In this document: in pieces, positions 57,432 to 64,000 of the stretch
Layout: each line of letters starts with the position of its first letter
Position numbering within the stretch: position 1 is the stretch's first letter
From: Sphaerotilus uruguayifluvii
Lineage (GTDB): Bacteria > Pseudomonadota > Gammaproteobacteria > Burkholderiales > Burkholderiaceae_C
DNA: 64,000 nucleotides
Reading direction: 5' to 3'
Assembly (NCBI RefSeq): GCF_013294065.1
Contig: NZ_JABSNM010000021.1
Location: 24,218 to 88,217, forward strand
Made by a program: the position numbers and the translations under genes
The notes under the pieces: model-generated
What the model saw: only the letters and a program-made list of their open reading frames with translations
The model's database searches: none
What the model was told of the DNA's origin: nothing

Positions 57432-58096
57432 AGCAGCCCCCGCTCGGCAAAGGACACCACCGGCCCGCGCCCGACGACGAAGTGGTCGAGCACCCGCACG
57501 TCGATCATCTGCAGCGCCGTCTTCAGCGACTGCGTCAGGAACTCGTCCGCCTTCGACGGCTCGGCCACGCCGGAGGGATGGTTGTGCGCCAGGATGACCG
57601 CCGCCGCCTCCAGCGCCAGCGCGCGCCTGAGCACCTCGCGCGGATAGACGCTGGTCTGCGTCAGCGTGCCGCGGAACATCGGCTCGAAGCGGATCAGCCG
57701 GTGCTGGGCGTCCAGGAACAGCACCGCGAAGACCTCGTGGCCCAGTTCGGCCAGCTCCAGCCGCAGGAAGTCGCGCACCGCCTGCGGCGAATCGAAGACC
57801 GGCCGGCGCGCCATCTCGGCCGCCAGCGTGCGCCGCGCCAGCTCCAGCACCGCCAGCAGCTCGGCGCGCTTGGCCGGCCCCAGGCCCTTCACGCCCGCCA
57901 GCGCCGCGCCGTCGGCCCGCAGCAGCCCGCCCAGACCCTGGAAGCGATCCAGCAGCTGCTGCGCCATCTGCAGCACGCCGTTGCCCGCCGTGCCGGTGCG
58001 CAGAAGGATCGCCAGCAGCTCGGCATCCTGCAGCGCGGCCGGGCCGTGGCTCAGCAGCTTCTCGCGGGGTCTCAGCTCGGGCGGCAGGTCTTTCAT
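57428..58096 (-). CDS. radC: RadC/JAB1-domain protein
   Basis: 222 aa. The N-terminal helix-hairpin-helix ([19 protein letters not shown] near residue 75) is followed by the JAMM metalloprotease-like domain with [14 protein letters not shown] near residue 170 and an upstream Glu. Its role in repair has been questioned for the family; the enzyme activity is unknown. It heads a two-gene leftward operon and is divergent from fkpB. Confidence 0.92.
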   Translation of the reverse strand: MKDLPPELRPREKLLSHGPAALQDAELLAILLRTGTAGNGVLQMAQQLLDRFQGLGGLLRADGAALAGVKGLGPAKRAELLAVLELARRTLAAEMARRPVFDSPQAVRDFLRLELAELGHEVFAVLFLDAQHRLIRFEPMFRGTLTQTSVYPREVLRRALALEAAAVILAHNHPSGVAEPSKADEFLTQSLKTALQMIDVRVLDHFVVGRGPVVSFAERGLL

Positions 58097-58146
58097 CGGG
58101 GGACACCTAAAATCGCGGACAGTCTATCGAGAACAGGATCACTGAC

Positions 58147-58599
58147 GTGCCACAGGTCCAAGCGGGTTCATTCCTGACGCTTCACTATCGCCTCGCCGGC
58201 CCGGACGGCGGCGACATCGTCAACACCTTCAACGACAAGCCCGCGACGCTAACGATCGGCAGCGGCGAGCTCGCCCCCGCCATCGAGGCGCGCCTGATCG
58301 GCCTGGAGGAAGGCACGCGCACCGTGATCGAGCTGGCCGCCGGCGAGGCCTTCGGTCCGCGCAACCCGGACATGGTGCAGAAGCTCGCCTTCTCGGAGCT
58401 GCGCCAGATGGGCGATCCGGACGAGCAGTACCAGGTCGGCGACGTGGTGCAGTTCCCCACGCCCGACGGCCGCGGCGCCTTCGCGGGCGTGCTGCGCGAG
58501 CTGGGACCGACCGGCAAGGACTGGGCGCTGTTCGACTTCAACCACCCGCTCGCCGGCCAGCCGGTGAGCTTCGAGGTGCAGCTGATCGGGGTGCTGTGA
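58147..58599 (+). CDS. fkpB: FKBP-type peptidyl-prolyl isomerase FkpB (SlpA-like)
   Basis: 150 aa from a GTG. It has the SlyD/FkpB-type start [48 protein letters not shown], and the insert-in-flap region [12 protein letters not shown]. It isomerises prolyl bonds. It is followed with a 1-nt overlap (TGATG) by ispH, the standard fkpB-ispH arrangement. Confidence 0.92.
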   Translation: MPQVQAGSFLTLHYRLAGPDGGDIVNTFNDKPATLTIGSGELAPAIEARLIGLEEGTRTVIELAAGEAFGPRNPDMVQKLAFSELRQMGDPDEQYQVGDVVQFPTPDGRGAFAGVLRELGPTGKDWALFDFNHPLAGQPVSFEVQLIGVL

Positions 58600-59591
58600 T
58601 GACGACCGCAACGACATCGACCGGCCCGGTGCAGGAAGTGGTGCTGGCGCAGCCGCGCGGCTTCTGCGCCGGCGTCGACCGCGCCATCGAGATCGTCGAG
58701 CGCGCGATCACGAAGTTCGGCGCGCCGATCTACGTGCGCCACGAGATCGTCCACAACACCTACGTCGTCAACGACCTGAAGGCCAAGGGCGCGATCTTCA
58801 TCGAGGACCTCGCCGAGGTGCCCGCGGGCGCCACGCTGATCTTCAGCGCCCACGGCGTGAGCCAGGCGGTGCGCCGCGAGGCGGCCGCGCGCGGCTTCGA
58901 GGTCTTCGACGCCACCTGCCCGCTCGTCACCAAGGTCCACGTCGAGGTCGCCAAGCTGCGCCGCGAGGGCTACGACTTCATCATGATCGGCCACAAGGGC
59001 CACCCGGAGGTCGAGGGCACGATGGGCCAGCTCGACGGCGGCATCCACCTGGTCGAGGACGTCGAGGACGTGGACCGGGTCGTCGTGCCCGACGAGAGCC
59101 GGCTGGCGGTGGTCACGCAGACCACGCTGAGCGTGGACGACGCCGCGGAGATCCTCGCCGCCGTCAAGCGCCGCTTCCCGCAGGTGCGCGAACCCAAGAA
59201 GCAGGACATCTGCTATGCCACCCAGAACCGTCAGGACGCGGTGAAGGTGCTCTCGGCCGAGGTCGACATCGTCATCGTCGTCGGCAGCCCGACCAGCTCG
59301 AACAGCAACCGCCTGCGCGAGCTGGCCGAACGCCTGGGCACGCCCGGCTTCATGATCGACAGCGCCGCCGAGCTGCGCCCCGAGTGGTTCGAGGGCCGCC
59401 CGCGCGTGGGCCTGACCGCCGGCGCCTCGGCCCCTGAGCTGCTGGTCGACCAGGTCATCGCGCGGCTGCGCGAACTCGGCGCGCTGGCGGTGCGCAAGAT
59501 GCCGGGCGTCGAGGAACACATCGAATTCCCGCTGCCGAAGGGCCTGGGCGACAAGTCGATGGCCGAGGCCGCGACGCAGCGCCAGAATTGA
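58599..59591 (+). CDS. ispH: 4-hydroxy-3-methylbut-2-enyl diphosphate reductase
   Basis: 330 aa. Three cluster cysteines: [12 protein letters not shown] near residue 23, [11 protein letters not shown] near 107 and [10 protein letters not shown] near 205; plus [12 protein letters not shown] and [13 protein letters not shown]. It makes IPP and DMAPP in the last MEP-pathway step. A GTG 3 bases upstream is an alternative start. Confidence 0.96.
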   Translation: MTTATTSTGPVQEVVLAQPRGFCAGVDRAIEIVERAITKFGAPIYVRHEIVHNTYVVNDLKAKGAIFIEDLAEVPAGATLIFSAHGVSQAVRREAAARGFEVFDATCPLVTKVHVEVAKLRREGYDFIMIGHKGHPEVEGTMGQLDGGIHLVEDVEDVDRVVVPDESRLAVVTQTTLSVDDAAEILAAVKRRFPQVREPKKQDICYATQNRQDAVKVLSAEVDIVIVVGSPTSSNSNRLRELAERLGTPGFMIDSAAELRPEWFEGRPRVGLTAGASAPELLVDQVIARLRELGALAVRKMPGVEEHIEFPLPKGLGDKSMAEAATQRQN

Positions 59592-60937
<1,346 letters not shown>

Positions 60938-60981
60938 CGAATTCTTCGCTGAACAGACCACGGTTCAGCAGCAAGCTACCA

Positions 60982-61072
60982 GGAGAGGTGGCAGAGTGGT
61001 CGAATGCGCCGGACTCGAAATCCGGTATACGGTACCCCCGTATCGAGGGTTCGAATCCCTCCTTCTCCGCCA
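60982..61072 (+). tRNA. tRNA-Ser(CGA)
   Basis: 91 nt with encoded CCA. Acceptor GGAGAGG pairs with CTTCTCC. The anticodon stem CCGGA/TCCGG encloses CTCGAAA, anticodon CGA. A long variable arm (about 60 to 75 in tRNA position, ACGGTACCCCCGT region) marks it as a class II tRNA. It probably serves as the boundary of the atypical region to its right. Confidence 0.95.
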
Positions 61073-61110
61073 AAAATGCCTTGTGAATCAATCACTTGGC
61101 GATGCAAAGA

Positions 61111-61136
61111 AGCCCGGCAAGTCCGGGCTTTTTTCT
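61111..61136 (+). terminator. Terminator of tRNA-Ser
   Basis: AGCCCGG-caagt-CCGGGCT followed by six T residues (TTTTTTC after the stem). Confidence 0.88.
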
Positions 61137-62004
61137 TGCCCGGCTCCCGGCGATGTAACGGCGGATGTAAGAGAGTTCCGAGGAAGCGCGGCCAGGACAC
61201 ACCAGCCCCGCTCACTGTCCGCAGCCGTCCGCGCTGGTCAGGTCTGCGCCTCATCTGCTCGCGCGCTCATGGCATCTACACCGCAGGAACCGCGGAGCCA
61301 TTCGATTGAAAGCCGCACCGCTGCGCATCCGTGGCGCACCGTTGCACATCCGTGAGTCACGGTTGTTCTTGACCCCAAGCCCTTGAATCCATTGAGGCCG
61401 GCGAGTCCCCCGGATGCCGTGACCTGCCCAGGTTGGCGCGCGGGGGCGTGGCGGGGGAGGCTCGCTGCGCTCGCGGATGGAATCAGGTTTCCTCAGGTCT
61501 GGACCACTCGGCCCCATCTCTCAGCCAGGACAACACCCCCTCCCCTCGCTTGCGCATCGGGTGACTTGATTCCGTGCCTTCGGCCGGGATTGCTACGGGT
61601 TCGGAGGGTTCGTGACTCCGGCAAGCCTTTCCCCTAACCCGCAGTGCAGCAGGTCGGGGCTTGCCGGGTCGGTCGCTCTTGCCACTGGGACAGGATGGGA
61701 CGCTTATCCGGGCCGCACGCCTGCCAGCAGCGTGCAGCGGCTCGATTCCCGGCGCATGGTGCCGGCCCTCCCCCGTTCGAGCTTTCGCCTTTGGGTGGCG
61801 CTTTGGAGGGTGTCCGCTCTGGCGCCTTCAGAACCGCGCAGGCCGAGCCGGGAGGCTGGGCAGGGGGTCACAAGTCCAAAGACCCCCCGCGCCTGACGTG
61901 CAAGCCTTGCGCGGGCAAGCGGCGCCGATGGATGGCGCTGCCTGCGTGCCCGGTCGGTGCCGGGCGGTCGTCGGTAGGGGTGCCCGGTCAGCGCCGGGCA
62001 GGGG
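61137..62004. other. 868-bp gene-free stretch after tRNA-Ser
   Basis: No credible coding frame; frames present are alternative readings with unlike codon bias. Structure seen: two adjoining 21-bp imperfect repeats at 61319-61360 (core CGCATCCGTG / CACATCCGTG); a 10-bp perfect inverted repeat CCGGCAAGCC/GGCTTGCCGG (61618-61627 and 61658-61667); and two tandem GCCCGG-n6-CCGGGC hairpins (61948-61965 and 61982-61999). It reads as decayed or mobile-element DNA beside a tRNA. Confidence 0.6.
61948..61999 (-). repeat. Two tandem GCCCGG hairpins
   Basis: Identical 6-bp arms GCCCGG/CCGGGC with 6-nt loops (tcggtg and tcagcg), starts 34 bp apart, directly after the last gene of the small leftward operon. 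They may serve as an RNA end or processing site; no T tract follows. Confidence 0.45.
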
Positions 62005-62178
62005 TCACGGTGGCGACGTGGCCGGCGTCAGGTCGGCCAGCAGCGCACGAAACGCAGCGGCGGGCCGGTCATCGCCGACAGGTCGCACCAGCACCCAGCC
62101 AGGAAGGCCGGGAACGGCGGCCACCAGCGCCAGCAGGCGCCCCGGGTGGTCCGGGTCGTGGAAGGTGGGAGCGCTCAC
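62005..62178 (-). CDS. Very small unknown protein (57 aa), coupled
   Basis: 57 aa from a GTG that overlaps the previous stop as GTGA. The sequence begins VSAPTFHDPDHPGRLLALV and ends LLADLTPATSPP; it is hydrophobic and Pro-rich with no known domain. Frame continuity, high G/C at third positions and the coupling support a real gene. It is the last member of a three-gene unit. Confidence 0.5.
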   Translation of the reverse strand: MSAPTFHDPDHPGRLLALVAAVPGLPGWVLVRPVGDDRPAAAFRALLADLTPATSPP

Positions 62179-62645
62179 GCTGCACCCCCTGCTGCTGCCG
62201 CAGAGGCATCCAGAAGCGCCAGGGCCGAGCCAGGCAGCAAGCGCTCCTCGTCGGGCATCTGGTGCAGGTCTGGTCCTCCTGCCAGCTTCGCCGCGAAGTC
62301 CAGGCGCCAGGACATGAGAGCAAGGGCATCACCGACAACATCGGTCAGCGCGGTAGGGGTCGCCTTCGCCAGCGTCTCGCGCATGCTGAGGGCGTCGGAC
62401 TCCAGCACCCGCAGCAGATGGGCCAGCGCGGCCAGCGTGCCATCCGGCGCAGTGTCATGCGGCTCGGACAGCTCACGCAGCGCCTCAGCGGCTTCCGCGA
62501 TGTGGTCGCCTGCGTCGGGCTTCAGGCAGTCATCTTCCAGCAGCGCGGCCAGCCGCCGCAGGTTGCGCGGGGCCGCGACACTGGAGCGGGCAGGCCATGC
62601 CGCAGCCTCAGCCGGCGCGGGGCTGGTGGTGTTGGTGGCGGACAT
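62175..62645 (-). CDS. Unknown helical protein of the tRNA-Ser-linked element
   Basis: 156 aa, acidic and Ala/Leu-rich, predicted mostly helical; no signal or membrane part. Segments such as NLRRLAALLEDDCLKPDAGD and LAALAHLLRVLESDALSMRE resemble the amphipathic helices of small phage or plasmid proteins, but no family is recognised. The ATG lies 2 bp after the stop of the upstream gene, and its own stop overlaps the next start. Confidence 0.55.
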   Translation of the reverse strand: MSATNTTSPAPAEAAAWPARSSVAAPRNLRRLAALLEDDCLKPDAGDHIAEAAEALRELSEPHDTAPDGTLAALAHLLRVLESDALSMRETLAKATPTALTDVVGDALALMSWRLDFAAKLAGGPDLHQMPDEERLLPGSALALLDASAAAAGGAA

Positions 62646-62647
62646 GC

Positions 62648-62884
62648 TCAGACCTCCCCGACGATGGCGAGGCGGTCGGCGGCGGCCAGCTCGGTGGCCT
62701 TGGCGCGCAGTGCGGCGCGGCGCAGGGCTCGGCGCGCGGCATTGACGGCGGCACGCTCGCGGGCACGGCGCAGCACGAAGGCGCGGCAGTAGTCGGCCAC
62801 AGGGGCAGAGGGACGGGAATCGGTGCGCGCAGGCAGGCGCAGGATGGTGCGGCCCGATGCGGGCGCAATGAGGGTGTCAGCCAT
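62648..62884 (-). CDS. Small basic unknown protein, first gene after the C4-like RNA
   Basis: 78 aa, very basic (many Arg and Ala: AFVLRRARERAAVNAARRALRR), starting MADTLIAPASGRTILRLPAR. CGGAG sits about 7 nt before the ATG. It could bind nucleic acid. The C4-like RNA candidate and its presumed target lie in the transcript directly ahead of it, so its translation is the likely regulated step (inference). Confidence 0.5.
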   Translation of the reverse strand: MADTLIAPASGRTILRLPARTDSRPSAPVADYCRAFVLRRARERAAVNAARRALRRAALRAKATELAAADRLAIVGEV

Positions 62885-62911
62885 GACGGCTCCGAAGCAA
62901 CAGGTCTTGAA

Positions 62912-62932
62912 CCTGCCATCCCTCCCCGCTAC
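62912..62932 (-). promoter_or_regulatory. Presumed target of the C4-like RNA
   Basis: In RNA sense, GUAGCGG (62932 to 62926) and GGCAGG (62917 to 62912) match, in antiparallel order, CCGCUAC and CCUGCC inside the C4-like RNA. Between them is the purine-rich GGGGAGGG, which looks like a ribosome site. The flanking CUGCCA/UGGCAG arms (62941-62946 and 62913-62918) can form a competing hairpin that uses the same strand as the RNA's closing stem. Confidence 0.45.
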
Positions 62933-62940
62933 GAAAGGGG

Positions 62941-63013
62941 TGGCAGACCGTGCGGGGTAGCGGACCGGGCTTCGGGACCGGCAGGGGTTTCCCCCTCCCT
63001 GCACGGCCCGCCA
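62941..63013 (-). ncRNA. C4-like antisense RNA candidate (phage immunity type)
   Basis: 73 nt. A 13-bp closing stem (63001-63013 with 62941-62953, two G-U pairs) encloses two hairpins: AGGGG-GAAA-CCCCT, with a GNRA tetraloop (about 62983-62996), and CCGG-n9-CCGG (about 62965-62981). This three-way junction is the shape of C4 antisense RNA, the P1/P7-type phage regulator, which is processed from the leader of the operon it controls. The element lies in such a leader, and single-stranded parts carry two matches to a site just downstream. Recognition rests on structure and context only. Confidence 0.5.
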
Positions 63014-63131
63014 TAGACAGACGTGACCATGCGCGCAGGTCCAGGAAGGACAAAGCCGCGACGGGCGCGGCTACTGCGCCGAAGCTTGCCGGACCGCTAC
63101 GCCCGCACCGCTGATGTGCAGCGGCGGACGG

Positions 63132-63161
63132 ATGGTAGACCGATAGCGCCCGAAGATGCAA
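63132..63161 (-). promoter_or_regulatory. Promoter candidate for the C4-like RNA and small-gene operon
   Basis: TTGCAT (63156-63161) and TACCAT (63132-63137) with an 18-bp spacer, transcribing leftward. It would give a leader of about 110 nt before the RNA. Confidence 0.45.
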
Positions 63162-63165
63162 GACC

Positions 63166-63516
63166 CTACAGCAGTGCGGGCAGCAAAGACGGCACCCGTC
63201 TGGGTCGCCTCTGCGGCGGCTCTGCGCCCATCTGTAGGCGCATCTTCAGCGCGACAGCATCAAGCAGCGTTGCAGCGTGGCGGATGACGCTCCGCCCGCG
63301 CAGGTGGTGCCGAACGCGCCAGCGCATCGCGGGCGACGTGTCGCCGACGTAGCGCACCCCCGGGTATGCGTACCCCTCGCCTGCATCCGTGCGCACCTTG
63401 CGCCGGTTGGCGCTGTTCTCGGCAGGCGTCTCGCGCGCACGGGCAGGGGGGGGGATGGGGTGCAGCATTTGCACCCCACGACAGGCCAGCGCCTCGCGCG
63501 CAGGGGCGGCGGACAC
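63166..63516 (-). CDS. Doubtful 116-aa frame in the repeat region
   Basis: An open frame whose second half (KVRTDAGEGYAYPGVRYVGD to DAVALKMRLQMGAE) looks protein-like. Its first 35 residues only translate the box/hairpin repeats (AREALA, PPPARARE). If real, its true start is internal, near residue 35. Not recognised. Confidence 0.25.
   Translation of the reverse strand: MSAAPAREALACRGVQMLHPIPPPARARETPAENSANRRKVRTDAGEGYAYPGVRYVGDTSPAMRWRVRHHLRGRSVIRHAATLLDAVALKMRLQMGAEPPQRRPRRVPSLLPALL
63431..63501. repeat. Long direct repeat, copy A
   Basis: 71 bp, nearly identical to 63915-63983. It holds a G run (9 G), a hairpin GGGGTGCA-gcatt-TGCACCCC and the CCAGCGCCTCGCGCGC box. Confidence 0.85.
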
Positions 63517-63914
63517 TTCCTAAGGCTGAGGAAGTCGCCAGCGCCTCGACCCGATGGCACGACATCGGCGGACTTTTCCGCCAATGCCGGGCCGGTGATG
63601 CCGCTCGCCAGCGCCTCGCCTGACTTCTCAGGCCAGCGCCTCGCGCGCACGGCTGTCGGCTACCTGCTCACCAAAACCGGCGAGCAGCCCCCGCCAGCAC
63701 CTCGCGCGCGGCGGCTGCGTTGATTCGCCAGAACGGGTGAATCAATCGGGAAAGGTGCTTTTTTGCACCTCGGGTACGGCTGTCAGTGCGTGGGGTGGTG
63801 AATCGCCACCCCATCGCCATCGGCGCCGGCTCCGGGAATCCCCGGAGCGTCGGGGTTTTGCGGGCACGTCGTGAAAGGGGGGGGCGTGATTCGCTACCTC
63901 CTTCCGCCAGCGCC

Positions 63915-63983
63915 TCGCGCGCACGGGCAGGGGGGGGATGGAGTGCAGATTTGCACCCCACGACAGGCCAGCGCCTCGCGCGC
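63915..63983. repeat. Long direct repeat, copy B
   Basis: 69 bp. Differs from copy A by one fewer G, one base less in the hairpin loop and an A-for-G change in one arm. The net 2-nt length change breaks any shared reading frame, so the conservation is more likely for DNA or RNA structure than for protein. Confidence 0.85.
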
Positions 63984-64000
63984 GCGGCTGTCAGGGCTCA

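Larger units (their letters stand above)
63427..63983 (-). repeat. Array of a conserved box, most copies followed by a different hairpin
   Basis: Plus-strand core CCAGCGCCTCG occurs at 63486, 63538, 63608, 63633, 63694 (one mismatch), 63907 and 63968; five of these extend to CCAGCGCCTCGCGCGC. On the minus strand several are followed within about 60 nt by a small hairpin with its own stem: ACTTCCT/AGGAAGT (63515-63535), GGCGGA/TCCGCC (63567-63582), CCTGA/TCAGG (63619-63632), CTGCTC/GAGCAG (63664-63687) and GGGGTGCA/TGCACCCC (in the long repeats). Further hairpins without a box lie at 63754-63769 (AGGTGC/GCACCT), 63792-63812 and 63830-63847. Confidence 0.7.

Noticed and set aside
61644..62792. 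Long plus-strand frame after tRNA-Ser
   Set aside because: Arg/Gly/Gln-rich composition and overlap with the three coupled minus-strand genes mark it as an antisense shadow.
62608..62919. 103-aa frame on the minus strand starting inside the presumed C4 target
   Set aside because: Its ATG has the purine run at zero distance rather than a normal spacing, and the protein is Pro/Ser/Cys-rich as expected for an out-of-frame reading of the two small genes it overlaps. A short upstream peptide there remains possible.
63668..63961. 97-aa minus-strand frame running from repeat copy B through the hairpins
   Set aside because: Starts with GTG inside the repeat, and its frame is not kept in copy A because of the 2-nt difference. 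More likely structured non-coding sequence.
63427..63983. CRISPR array
   Set aside because: Box copies are irregularly spaced (about 25 to 210 bp), spacers are not uniform in length and no cas genes are present.

Overview
This 64 kb window is a high-GC chromosomal segment from a betaproteobacterium, most likely of the order Burkholderiales (Leptothrix/Rubrivivax/Sphaerotilus-like lineages). The basis is gene order rather than any database search: hemC-hemD-hemX-hemY divergent from ppc; trxB / crp-type regulator / ftsK-lolA-rarA; yicC-gmk-rpoZ-spoT facing greB; rph-rdgB-hemW; fkpB-ispH and serS; and argD-argF beside a DUF3579 gene. Codons are strongly G/C-ending throughout. Many neighbours overlap by ATGA or GTGA, so translational coupling is common.

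Layout. 1-3.4 kb: the edge of a polyketide-like cluster resembling aryl polyene (APE/xanthomonadin) loci, with a hotdog dehydratase (cut by the window edge), AMP-ligase, membrane protein, acyl carrier protein and a divergent methyltransferase. 3.5-6.8 kb: arginine biosynthesis (argD-argF). 6.9-9.9 kb: membrane-anchored serine-hydrolase-like protein, cytochrome P450 and a small overlapping gene. 9.98-10.2 kb: two identical tRNA-Arg(ACG) genes with their own promoter and terminator. 10.2-17.6 kb: the haem operon hemCDXY and ppc. 17.7-20.3 kb: a secreted HAF-repeat/PKD protein and a lipoprotein. 20.3-25.0 kb: branched-chain amino-acid-type ABC transporter livHMGF followed by a histone-deacetylase-family gene. 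25.2-32.1 kb: rarA, lolA, ftsK, a CRP/FNR-family regulator and trxB. 32.3-39.1 kb: rpmB-rpmG, a FimV-like membrane protein, a fatty-acid desaturase, purN-rsmB, a YidB-like protein and a DUF3717-DUF1289 fusion. 39.0-42.5 kb: a signalling island (histidine kinase, OmpR-type regulator, lone receiver, HTH-receiver hybrid). 42.8-47.7 kb: greB, spoT, rpoZ, gmk, yicC. 47.7-52.4 kb: Ser/Thr kinase plus PP2C phosphatase, rph, rdgB, hemW. 52.4-56.3 kb: cheB, cheD, a GGDEF cyclase and a FleN/MinD-like ATPase. 56.3-61.1 kb: truncated haemoglobin, Smr protein, radC, fkpB, ispH, serS and tRNA-Ser(CGA).

Beyond the tRNA-Ser (61.07-64 kb) the character changes. Dense housekeeping genes stop, and the rest holds non-coding sequence, three small coupled unknown genes, many hairpins and short repeats. 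It looks like the end of an integrated or decayed phage-like element next to a tRNA, although no integrase is visible in the window. Two things there stand out. First, a 73-nt RNA candidate on the minus strand (62941-63013) folds into a three-way junction closed by a 13-bp stem. It carries two short segments that match, in correct antiparallel order, a target just downstream and ahead of the small-gene operon. This resembles phage C4-type antisense immunity RNA. Second, upstream of it lies an array of a conserved 11-16 nt box repeated at least seven times in 500 bp, most copies followed by a different small hairpin.

Most of the window is core metabolism and information processing. The parts worth a second look are the tRNA-Ser-linked element, the signalling island at 39-42.5 kb, and several palindromic operator candidates (ppc, greB).
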